The position numbers and the translations under genes were made by a program. Below the pieces are notes generated by a model that worked only from the letters and a program-made list of their open reading frames with translations, did no database searches and was not told where the DNA came from. DNA of 64,000 bases from an uncultured Bacteroidales bacterium (GTDB lineage Bacteria; Bacteroidota; Bacteroidia; Bacteroidales; Paludibacteraceae), in contig CAIWCC010000099.1 of assembly GCA_903911085.1 (NCBI GenBank), positions 82,366 to 146,365 on the forward strand, read 5' to 3'. Positions 1 to 8,684 of the stretch are shown here, one piece after another. Within the stretch, counting starts at the first letter, position 1. Each line of letters starts with the position of its first letter.

Positions 1-3000
1 TTATCGGTTCCAATACCAATCATTTTTTCATAATCCTGACCAATTTCGTAAGCTGTACTTTGATTATTATCCATTATCAAGTTGGTTTTGTCAATTCCAG
101 TAGAACTTGCAAAATTTATTTGAATCTTATCCGATAAATCTGTATCAACAGTTGTTTTTGCTCCTTGACGACCTAGATAATTGAATGAAATTGTGGTGCC
201 ACTTCCTACCTGAACAAAATATGCTGACATTGGTGGTATAGTATAACTTTCGGCATTGCTAACGTCGGTATAAGTAATATTATTTCCATCGATAAATGAC
301 ATGTGTGTAGCACTAGTTTTTGCTCCATTGCCATTAAAATTACTCAAATATGGTAACCCAATTAAGTTCCAACCATAATTGTTACCAGCAGCATCTCCTG
401 TATATGCAGTTACTGGAACAGTGCGACCATCTGTTTCTGCATCAAGTACATTAGGAGTTAATGGTATAGACAATTCTACATTATATGTTCCACTTACAAG
501 AGTTTTTAATCCAATAATATAACCTTTATTGGCAAGCAAAATGTTTGGGTCTGGCAGTTGTAGAGCAATGTGTTTCCAATTGCTTCCTGTACCAAATTTA
601 GCACGCTTTTGACCATCATAATACTTTATAAACCAATCGCCATCTTCGCCTAAAGTACCTAATGAATTACCATCCGATTTGGTAATAGCTGCAACAGATA
701 CATTGCATGGAAATGCCATAAAATACCATTTCGTGTCGTCGATGGTTTTTAAAAGTCGCACTGTGGTTGCAGTAATTTTGGCATCTATTTTGGCACTAAA
801 AGTCGTTGCATCTTTTCCTGCTTTTAAAGTTACTGTTTCAACTGTTATTTGACTATTTACATTTAGTTTTCCACCTGCATCAACTGTAACGCTATTTACT
901 TTTGGTGACGTGTTTACAGTCAATGTACCGTTATTAGCAATGGTTAAATTTGTTCCTGCGTCAACAGGCAAATCACCTAAGTTTTGTGCAGTTGCAGCAG
1001 GTACATTTACTGTATTTATAGCGGCAATGGTAATTGTGCCAGCCACCGGATTAAAGCTATAATTGGTAGCCGATAAACCGCTAACATTTGGTGTGATAGT
1101 AAGTCCAGTAGTTTCGGCAACAGTGGTGTTGGAGTAATTTGTTGAATATGAAACCGATCCACTTATTACGCCAGCACCTTCACTATTTACAAAACCGGAA
1201 GGAGTGTAAGTTCCTGCACCTGTTACTGTAGCAGCGGCGGTTCCATAAGCTACTGATTGATTTCCTGCAGTAATGGTTAAAGCCACTTTATCAATTGTAA
1301 ATGCTGTAGCAGAAGAACTTGCAGAATTGTAATTTCCATTGGCTGCAACAGTTGCGGTTACGGTATATGAACCAGCATTTGTAGGTGCTACATCGGTTGG
1401 GCCATATCCTGTGCCTGAATAACTGAAAGTTAGTGTTCCAGCAGAACCACCTTTAGTTGCAGCAATTGGACCTTGAGGCGTACCATTGTAAGTATAAGTA
1501 CCAATAGGAGTTACTATTACTGTTGGTGTTGCTGGATTTACACTTCCCGAACATGCAACATTTTGATCACTAATACCCGTTGTTGCAATTGTTATGTTTT
1601 CGGAATTGTAATTTGCTACCGCCAAACCTGCTTTTAACCGAACATAGATGTTTGTTTCACTTACAGAGCCGTTACTTGGGGTTAGAGTTATTGGATTTGT
1701 AGCACTAAAAGAGCCACCTGTAGAGGTAGAAATTTCGTAATTTGTAAGTGGACTTATGGAAATATTTCCATTCAAATTTGTTCCACCTACGATAAATGAC
1801 TGTTCTGAAGATGGTCCAGAACTATAAGTATAGGCAAAACCAGTGCGTGTAGTTTGGGTAACTGATACAGTAGTAACCGCAAAATTGGCAACCAATGTTT
1901 TGGCGGCCGAAGCAGTAAATGCATAAGTTGCGTCTGTAGATTGCACTGCGCCACCGCTAGTATTAAGTGTCCAGTTCACAAATCTATAACCACTGTTGGC
2001 GGTTGCTGTGAGTGAAACGGATGCTCCTGCCGTATAAGTGGCTGCACCACTAACACTTCCATTACCAGAAGACGAAGCAGAAATTACATAATTTTGGGGT
2101 GCATAAGCACCAGTCACATCGTAATTAATGTATGCTATGTCAAAGTTGGAGGCTTCCGATTGGAATGCTTTTCCATAGCTTAAATACGTTGGATACGTGG
2201 CTGCATATTCTTGAAGTACGACATCGTCCAATGTCATAACTACAACCGGTGTTCCAGTACTACTATTTGTCTTGGTCGAAAATTGCATTGATAAGGAAGT
2301 GGTTGTAGGGCTTGTGGTTAAAGCCGGTGTTGTATTGGTTGAATAGTTACTTAATCCTGTTGACGTATAGTCAGCCTTTACAGAAGCTGCTCCATCTACT
2401 AATTTAATAGATTGACCTAGAGCAGCCCTTTGAGAGGTTGTTGCACTTAACTTGTAGGTTTTATTAGGTGATACAGTTGCAGATACACTGTATGCTCCAT
2501 TATTCGAGGCAACCCATGTACCTTCTTTGATTTGTAACTGACCCCCATTGGTTGATGACCATACAACAGCACCTAAAGGCCATCCGCCAGCAGACCATCC
2601 GGTAGCATCTGTTGCGAAATCTCCATTTGTAACTAAATTTGGTCCAACTGCAGAACCAATTGTTGGAGTTGCCTCCATTTCGGATAAAACCATGTCATCA
2701 ATTACATAAGTGTTACTACCATTCCAACCAATTACATCAAGTATAGCAACTGAATCAGCTACTCCCGTTGTAAATGTTTTTCCATTTAATGTCCATACAG
2801 CAGATGCGGGAACCGTTGAGCCAGGATTTCCATATATATTGTTCATACCATCAGACGCATTTGTTTTTACAAATGTTCCTGTACCATCGTAATTCCCTAA
2901 TTTAAAGTCGTAACGCATATTCCCATTATTCAACGTTTTAGAAAGGTATTTAGCATAAAAACTAAATGAATAGGCTGTACTTGGTTTCAATCCTTTAATA

Positions 3001-3641
3001 GTTAGTGTTGTTACAACAGATGTAGTATTGCTGTTAATTAACTTTAGTGCACCCGCTCCAGTTCTAAATTCTCCAGCCGTAGTTGTTCTGCCTTGTCCGG
3101 CTAAAATGAAATTCCACATAGTCATATCGGCCGATTCAAAATTTCCATTATTATCCTTCAATAGATTATCGCTGTAAATACTTTGAGTTGTTGTAGTTGT
3201 AACAAAAACTCCATCTCTATAAATATGAACATTTGTTCCTTCCACTGCAAAGCGGAAAGTGTGATAAGTTGCAGCATCATTAGCCGCAGAACTTATATTT
3301 GTAGCGGCAGTTTCGTTGGTGTAATTCAATGCGCCATAGTTATCTATTCCACTTGAATTGATTGACATACGCATGCCAGTACGCCCACTATTACGAGTTT
3401 CGAGGAAAAAACCTTTTACGGCAGCTGATAGAATTTTAGCTTTTACTTCAACGGTGTAATTCGTAGGTGCAGTAAATAATGCATTATTGATCATTTTACG
3501 GGTTCCAGCTGCAAGATTCATTGTCGTTGCAGCTATCTGTGGACTAGTGCTTAAATCCTTAATGGTCAATACGGGATCTGCTGCCATAAGTTCAAAAGAG
3601 AAAAAAGGCAAGATAACCAAAAGTAAAAATGTTTTTTTCAT
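1..3641 (-). CDS. Large secreted multidomain protein, partial (C-terminus outside window)
   Basis: The frame is open from the ATG at 3641 to the window edge (at least 1213 codons), so the ORF track missed it. It starts with a signal peptide (MKKTFLLLVILPFFSF). About residues 20-510 are closely similar to the neighbouring 602-aa protein: a laminin-G-like sandwich interrupted by two carbohydrate-binding-like segments and closed by the strand DIAYINYDVTGAYAP. Next come a bacterial-repeat-like domain (about 515-585, GYRFVNW), an Ig-like module, MBG-type Ig repeats (about 700-900, YGTAAATVTG) and a further module running off the edge. It is probably an extracellular glycan-binding or adhesin protein; a T9SS sorting tail would be expected beyond the edge but is not seen. 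No catalytic motif was recognised. Its own promoter-like box lies at 3773. Confidence 0.85.
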   Translation of the reverse strand, partial: MKKTFLLLVILPFFSFELMAADPVLTIKDLSTSPQIAATTMNLAAGTRKMINNALFTAPTNYTVEVKAKILSAAVKGFFLETRNSGRTGMRMSINSSGIDNYGALNYTNETAATNISSAANDAATYHTFRFAVEGTNVHIYRDGVFVTTTTTQSIYSDNLLKDNNGNFESADMTMWNFILAGQGRTTTAGEFRTGAGALKLINSNTTSVVTTLTIKGLKPSTAYSFSFYAKYLSKTLNNGNMRYDFKLGNYDGTGTFVKTNASDGMNNIYGNPGSTVPASAVWTLNGKTFTTGVADSVAILDVIGWNGSNTYVIDDMVLSEMEATPTIGSAVGPNLVTNGDFATDATGWSAGGWPLGAVVWSSTNGGQLQIKEGTWVASNNGAYSVSATVSPNKTYKLSATTSQRAALGQSIKLVDGAASVKADYTSTGLSNYSTNTTPALTTSPTTTSLSMQFSTKTNSSTGTPVVVMTLDDVVLQEYAATYPTYLSYGKAFQSEASNFDIAYINYDVTGAYAPQNYVISASSSGNGSVSGAATYTAGASVSLTATANSGYRFVNWTLNTSGGAVQSTDATYAFTASAAKTLVANFAVTTVSVTQTTRTGFAYTYSSGPSSEQSFIVGGTNLNGNISISPLTNYEISTSTGGSFSATNPITLTPSNGSVSETNIYVRLKAGLAVANYNSENITIATTGISDQNVACSGSVNPATPTVIVTPIGTYTYNGTPQGPIAATKGGSAGTLTFSYSGTGYGPTDVAPTNAGSYTVTATVAANGNYNSASSSATAFTIDKVALTITAGNQSVAYGTAAATVTGAGTYTPSGFVNSEGAGVISGSVSYSTNYSNTTVAETTGLTITPNVSGLSATNYSFNPVAGTITIAAINTVNVPAATAQNLGDLPVDAGTNLTIANNGTLTVNTSPKVNSVTVDAGGKLNVNSQITVETVTLKAGKDATTFSAKIDAKITATTVRLLKTIDDTKWYFMAFPCNVSVAAITKSDGNSLGTLGEDGDWFIKYYDGQKRAKFGTGSNWKHIALQLPDPNILLANKGYIIGLKTLVSGTYNVELSIPLTPNVLDAETDGRTVPVTAYTGDAAGNNYGWNLIGLPYLSNFNGNGAKTSATHMSFIDGNNITYTDVSNAESYTIPPMSAYFVQVGSGTTISFNYLGRQGAKTTVDTDLSDKIQINFASSTGIDKTNLIMDNNQSTAYEIGQDYEKMIGIGTD

Positions 3642-3772
3642 GATTTTGAGTTTTAAATTTAATGATAGGCTTAATTTGATAGATTTAATTTTGTTACTGG
3701 CTTTTATCACTACAAATACAAATTTTATCGTAAATCAATAGTTTGAAGTGTTTTAGCCAATTTTTATCTGCG

Positions 3773-3780
3773 CAAAAATA
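3773..3780 (-). promoter_or_regulatory. Putative Bacteroidetes -7 box (TATTTTTG)
   Basis: The minus strand reads TATTTTTGC, matching the Bacteroidetes TAnnTTTG(Y) consensus, about 130 bp upstream of the partial gene's ATG. No clear -33 TTTG is seen at the expected spacing. The same box precedes several other operons in the window, which supports it. Confidence 0.5.
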
Positions 3781-3851
3781 AGTGATTTATAAGTAGTGAT
3801 AGTTTGAGTATTATTCAAATTGGTTTAATAAGAATTCATACATTAAATAAT

Positions 3852-4095
3852 ATTGTTGTCCGGTAAAAACAAAAGAAAAAATAGTGTCGCTCCTAAGGAG
3901 CTCTGGTAATACTTGTAACTTATTGACTACCATAATTTCGTCCCTTTGGGACTAAAGATTTAGCTGCATCGCAGCGAAATTATGGTAGAAAAAATTCAAA
4001 CCATAAAACCTAAGCCCCATTCGGGGCGACATTATAGCAAGTCTTGTTGAATAAAGACTTACAGCAATTATATAAAATGTTTACCGGACAACAAT
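3852..4095. mobile_element. MITE-like element, copy 1 (16-bp perfect terminal inverted repeats)
   Basis: The 244-bp non-coding element begins ATTGTTGTCCGGTAAA and ends with its exact reverse complement TTTACCGGACAACAAT. Inside are short palindromes (CTCCTAAGGAG, TCCCTTTGGGA, GCTGCATCGCAGC, CCCCATTCGGGG). Copies lie at 32794-33036 in inverted orientation and at 34368-34562. No transposase is present, so it would be non-autonomous. No clear target-site duplication was found. Confidence 0.75.
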
Positions 4096-4109
4096 GTTTA
4101 TATTAAAAA

Positions 4110-4141
4110 CAACCGCCTTTTCCTTTCGAAAAAGACGGTTG
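4110..4141 (-). terminator. Intrinsic terminator after the 602-aa gene
   Basis: A hairpin with arms CAACCGCCTTTT and AAAAGACGGTTG (one mismatch) is followed on the minus strand by GTTTTTAA. It lies 43 bp past the stop of the 602-aa gene and would end the minus-strand operon that starts near 14.2 kb. Confidence 0.7.
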
Positions 4142-4184
4142 AATTAACTAATAACTACAAACTTTTTCTTGAAAGCAATTTTGA

Positions 4185-5993
4185 TTAAAGAATAATTTTA
4201 GTTTTACTCTCTCCAGATTTTACAATCACAACTCCTTTTTCTTTTATTATCAGTTGATTGTTTCTTTCTTTTGCAATAGTTCCAGCTACTTTTACTCCCA
4301 TGCAATTGTAAACTTCTATTCGTTCACCTGCTTTTGCACCCGATATTTTAAGAATTCCATTCTGATTACTAATTGACATTTTTCTGTTTATGTTTGAAAG
4401 TGCATTAATTACGTTGTAAGGGGCATAAGCGCCAGTCAAATCATAGGTAATATAAGCAATATCAAAGTTGGCAACTTCCGATTGGAATGCTTTTCCATAG
4501 CTTAAATAGCTTGGGAAAGTGGCTGCATATTCTTGAAGTATCACATCGTCCAATGTCATTACTGCTACTGGTGTTCCAGTATTGCTATTAGTCGTTGTTG
4601 TAAACTGCATTATTAACGATGAACTTGTAGGTCCTGTTGTTATTGCTGGTGTTGTGTTGGTATAGTAGGTCGTTAAACTTCCTGTTGGAACGCTATATTC
4701 TGTCTTTACAGATGCAAATCCATCAACTAATTTAATAGATTGAAACAAAGGAGATGCAGCTGCTATTCTTTGAGAAGTTTTTGCACTTAACTTATAAGTT
4801 TTATTGGGTGATACAGTCACAGGTGCACTACTGTATGTTCCACTGGATTTGTTTACCCAAGCGGCTTCTTTGATTTGTAATTGCCCTCCATTGGTAGAAG
4901 ACCAAATTGCAGTACCTAATGGCCAGCCACCATTAGCCCATCCTGTTGCATCTGTTGCGAAATCTCCGTTTGTAACCAAATTTGACCCAACAGCTGCGCC
5001 AATTGTTGGAGTTGCCTCCATTTCGGATAAAACCATGTCATCTATTACATAAGTATTGCTACCATTCCAACCAATAATATCAAGTATAGCAACTGAATCA
5101 GCTACACCTGTTGTAAATGTTCTGCCATTAGCTGTCCAAGTAGCAAGTGCGGCATCCATCGAGTTGGTTGGAGCACCATATATGTTGTTAAAAGCATCTG
5201 TTGCATTGGTTCTAACAAATGCTCCTGTACCATCATAATTGCCTAATTTTAGGTCGTAACGCATATTGCCAGCTACAACTGATTTTGCTAAGTATTTTGC
5301 ATAAAAACTAAAAGAATAAGCTGTACTCGGTTTCAATCCTTTAATAGTTAATGTTGTAGCAACTGATGTAGTATTGTTGTTTTTTAACTTCACAGCACCC
5401 AATCCATTTCTGAATTCTCCGGCAGCAGTTGTTCTGCCTTGTCCTGTAAGAGCAGGTAAAAAATACCACATACTCATATCGGTCGATTCGAAACTTCCAT
5501 TGCTGTCTTTCAATAGATTGTCGCTGTAAATTGCTTGAGTAGTTGTTGTTGTCACAAAAACTCCATCGCGATAAATATGTACGTTTGTACCTTCTACTGC
5601 AAAGCGAAAAGTGTGATAAGTTGCAGCATCATTTGCATCAGCATTCAAATTGGTGATGGCAGTTTCGTTGGTATAATTCAATGCGCCATAGTTGTCAATT
5701 CCATTTGAGTTGATTGACATACGTAGGCCATTACGTCCACTGTTGCGGGTTTCCAAGAAAAAACCTTTCACGGCTGCTGATAGAATTTTTGCTTTTACTT
5801 CAACGGTATAATCACCTGTTGGTACAAATGAAGAGTTGTTGATCATTTTACGAGTTCCAATTCCATAATTTATTGTTGATGCACCAATTACAGGATTTGT
5901 GCTCAAATCTTTAGTTGTCAATACAGGATCGGCAGCCATAAGTGCAAATGAGAAAAATGGCATGATAGCCAATAGTAAAATTCTTTTTTTCAT
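4185..5993 (-). CDS. Secreted LamG/CBM-like surface protein (602 aa)
   Basis: A signal peptide (MKKRILLLAIMPFFSFALMA) is followed by a sandwich domain with the strands YTVEVKAKI and FRFAVEGTNVHIYRDG. Two carbohydrate-binding-like jelly-roll segments are then inserted (each with a DDM or DDV strand), and the sandwich closes with YITYDLTGAYAP. The last 65 residues (from about 538, NINRKMSISNQNG) look like a T9SS type A sorting domain ending TKIIL. It is a near-duplicate of the first about 500 residues of the upstream-edge gene, without its Ig/MBG extension. It is the last gene of the likely operon (41 bp after the GH128 gene). Glycan binding is inferred from fold and neighbours; no catalytic residues were recognised. 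Confidence 0.8.
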   Translation of the reverse strand: MKKRILLLAIMPFFSFALMAADPVLTTKDLSTNPVIGASTINYGIGTRKMINNSSFVPTGDYTVEVKAKILSAAVKGFFLETRNSGRNGLRMSINSNGIDNYGALNYTNETAITNLNADANDAATYHTFRFAVEGTNVHIYRDGVFVTTTTTQAIYSDNLLKDSNGSFESTDMSMWYFLPALTGQGRTTAAGEFRNGLGAVKLKNNNTTSVATTLTIKGLKPSTAYSFSFYAKYLAKSVVAGNMRYDLKLGNYDGTGAFVRTNATDAFNNIYGAPTNSMDAALATWTANGRTFTTGVADSVAILDIIGWNGSNTYVIDDMVLSEMEATPTIGAAVGSNLVTNGDFATDATGWANGGWPLGTAIWSSTNGGQLQIKEAAWVNKSSGTYSSAPVTVSPNKTYKLSAKTSQRIAAASPLFQSIKLVDGFASVKTEYSVPTGSLTTYYTNTTPAITTGPTSSSLIMQFTTTTNSNTGTPVAVMTLDDVILQEYAATFPSYLSYGKAFQSEVANFDIAYITYDLTGAYAPYNVINALSNINRKMSISNQNGILKISGAKAGERIEVYNCMGVKVAGTIAKERNNQLIIKEKGVVIVKSGESKTKIIL

Positions 5994-6034
5994 GATTTTG
6001 AGTATTAATTGTTTGATTGTTATAATTTAGTTGT

Positions 6035-8683
6035 TTATTTTTTCATTAATTTCAAAGGCGCAAATCCTTCGCATTTTAGTATATAAAAACCTGAAAGTAA
6101 TTGGTTAGTTTTTATACTTTTACCTGTAAAATTGGTTTGTAAAGCCAACCTTCCTTGAGCATCATAGAGACTCACTTTTTTACCTTCTGCTATTCCTTTG
6201 AGTTGAAATGCTTCACCAATCGGATTTGGAAAAATGCTCAACTCCGAAATTGATACATTTTCCACTGCCGAAGGTGTATTTACTGTTATGGAATATTCTT
6301 TGGTTGTAATGCGAGAAACATAGTCGCGTCCACGCACTTTTATGCGGTAATTTCCTGGTTGTGTGTATGTAATCTGGTCTTGATAAAAATTAGACATCAA
6401 TGTGTCAGCACCTTGAAACATATACCAGCGATAAAACGCATCCTTATTTTCGGTGGTTTGTTTTGCCCCCAATAAGTTTACAGTTAACGGTGCACTTCCA
6501 ATTAATGGTTCTACTTTTATATCAAAAACGCCCAAAGATGCATCTGCGCAATTGCATGTGCCTGAAGCTATTGGCTCCCAATGTGCTGCTTTATTTAATG
6601 TAATATCTGTTGAAGAAACCAACGTCAACAAAGTGCCAATGCTAATATTATTATTCAGTGGATTAAGGTATTTCCCAGACGCTGAGTTTTTTAGTGCAAA
6701 ATAATTAGTTCCAGTAATTGCAACCATTTCCCAAAGTTGATTGTTGTTGTTGGTTTCATTTTCAACTACTACAGAATCGTTTCTTACGCTCAAAGTCAGA
6801 CAGTTATTGTTTACCTTTAATTTGTAAGTATTTCCAGCAACTTTATTCATTATAAAAATTTCATTTACCGAACCACTTCCTGTCCCAACACCACCCATAA
6901 ATGCAGTATTTAATTTGCCAGCAGTTGTAGAAATTTGCATTCTTCTTCGAGAAACTCCGTCGTTGTTGCGCGAAAGGAAACTGAAACAATGATTGTCATA
7001 ATCTACAGTGGTTGTTAATTCTGATGCAGCTTGTTTTGCTTTTGAAATTTTTGTGCTGTAAATTAAAGGATTGCCTCTACTTGGTATTCCTTCAAAATCT
7101 CTGTAGTATATTCCATTTGCTGCCAATAATTTAGGCGTTTTCTCAAATGAACAATAAAACGAATCGGTTGGCGCAACTGGGTTTCCAAATGCAAAAAGTG
7201 CATATCTTTCTATCATTGGTGTTGCATTCATTTTCACGATATAATCTTTTATTCCGTTGTGATAAGTTAGTGCATTGTCCTTACTTGTTGTATTCCAGCT
7301 AGCACCATAGCAAAACTCTGTAACCCAAATTGGAATATTATATTTATCGTACAAAGGTTTACAAATGGTATTTACGTAATTGTCGCCAGTTCTTTTTTCA
7401 TAATTATGCAGGCAAATAAAATCGACCCTATAACCACGTGCCAATGCTTTATCCATAAATTCGTTTAGCAAAACCAAGTTTGTCATTGCAGGCGAACCCA
7501 ACCGCAGGCCAGTTGCCATCAATTTTGGCCAAAGCGTAAGGCATTGTTCCACAGTCATATTAGACTGCTCGGCATGATCTGGTTCGTTAAAGCCGAGTAG
7601 ATGTGTTACATCTCCTTTGGTTTTAAGTGTTTCAATGTTTGCATCAACAGGTGGCCAACTCGAACCCCATTGCATAGGAACAAATTCTTTTTCAAGAGGA
7701 GATGAAGCGCTAGGACCCCAATTGTAATACCAATCGTTTTGGAATTGAGTATAGCCTCCACCCATTCCCTTTTTTGTGCTCCAAAACCATGGTGCAACTC
7801 TTACAAACGTTACAGTATCATTTTTGCCATTAATCTTACCATTTACAATGATATCATTATCTTCGGCAATGTAAACTTTACTTGGTCCAGTTCCATCCTG
7901 GTTTTGAGCTATAACTGCCATATAACCTTTTCTTAGAAATAAGGAAGCTGCCTTATTTGTACTATTGGCACCAATAGTTGTTCCTGTACTGTAACTTACT
8001 CGGAAATACTTACTTACCCCCGTTAAATTTGCTCCTGAATAAAGATACATAGCTTTTGTAGACGACCGCTGTGGAATAACCACAGTTCCACCATAATACT
8101 GCGCAACACGTACATTGCTGCCAACAATTAATGCAATTCCATCAACAGTCATTTGTTTTTCATATTTAGCTACAACTTGCTGAGGAGTAAGTGAATGAAA
8201 ATATAACCATGCATTTTCACCCACAAAATTAATTTTTGTTTCTGAAGTAATAGCCTCATTTTCATATAAATGTAATTGCGCATTGCCGCTTAATGTAATA
8301 AGTGGAGCTGCAACTTGGCCAGTTAATACAATGGCGCTGTCAAGTGTTATATTCACAGCCGATTTAAAGCCAGTAACAGTTACATAATCTGTACGAATAG
8401 TTGCTTTTTTGAAAGTGATTGTTCCTGAACCAGCATTAATTATCCCTTTCACTTCCGTGTCGGTTCCAATGAGTGCATTTGAACCAAAGTAAATGTTTCT
8501 GTTTATTGCCACCGACGATGATATACCTGTGGCCAAAGAATTGCCAGTAGCTTCGTCTTGCCAATTTGAAGAATTAAACATGGAAATTTTATCAAAATTT
8601 CCTGTCCAACTAATTTGTTGTGCTGGCGCAAAACCAATAGCACAAGTACTGAACAAAAAAAGGAGTATAGATTTTAAATTCAT
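6035..8683 (-). CDS. GH128-like beta-1,3-glucanase with ricin-like lectin and T9SS tail
   Basis: The 882-aa protein has a signal peptide, an N-terminal beta-helix-like region (about 25-280), then a TIM-barrel domain of the asl1/Glyco_hydro_cc family (about 290-545). GFNEPDH (E near 365) fits the acid/base and WVTEFCYG (E near 453) the nucleophile of GH128 endo-beta-1,3-glucanases. Downstream are a ricin-B-like segment (about 600-705, NNNNQLWEM), a PKD-like domain (about 715-800) and a T9SS sorting domain (ELSIFPNPIGEAFQL). One base separates its ATG from the stop of the 805-aa gene, implying co-transcription. It would be secreted or surface-held and cleave beta-glucan. The family call rests on motifs; linkage specificity is not proven. 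Confidence 0.8.
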   Translation of the reverse strand: MNLKSILLFLFSTCAIGFAPAQQISWTGNFDKISMFNSSNWQDEATGNSLATGISSSVAINRNIYFGSNALIGTDTEVKGIINAGSGTITFKKATIRTDYVTVTGFKSAVNITLDSAIVLTGQVAAPLITLSGNAQLHLYENEAITSETKINFVGENAWLYFHSLTPQQVVAKYEKQMTVDGIALIVGSNVRVAQYYGGTVVIPQRSSTKAMYLYSGANLTGVSKYFRVSYSTGTTIGANSTNKAASLFLRKGYMAVIAQNQDGTGPSKVYIAEDNDIIVNGKINGKNDTVTFVRVAPWFWSTKKGMGGGYTQFQNDWYYNWGPSASSPLEKEFVPMQWGSSWPPVDANIETLKTKGDVTHLLGFNEPDHAEQSNMTVEQCLTLWPKLMATGLRLGSPAMTNLVLLNEFMDKALARGYRVDFICLHNYEKRTGDNYVNTICKPLYDKYNIPIWVTEFCYGASWNTTSKDNALTYHNGIKDYIVKMNATPMIERYALFAFGNPVAPTDSFYCSFEKTPKLLAANGIYYRDFEGIPSRGNPLIYSTKISKAKQAASELTTTVDYDNHCFSFLSRNNDGVSRRRMQISTTAGKLNTAFMGGVGTGSGSVNEIFIMNKVAGNTYKLKVNNNCLTLSVRNDSVVVENETNNNNQLWEMVAITGTNYFALKNSASGKYLNPLNNNISIGTLLTLVSSTDITLNKAAHWEPIASGTCNCADASLGVFDIKVEPLIGSAPLTVNLLGAKQTTENKDAFYRWYMFQGADTLMSNFYQDQITYTQPGNYRIKVRGRDYVSRITTKEYSITVNTPSAVENVSISELSIFPNPIGEAFQLKGIAEGKKVSLYDAQGRLALQTNFTGKSIKTNQLLSGFYILKCEGFAPLKLMKK

Positions 8684-8684
8684 T

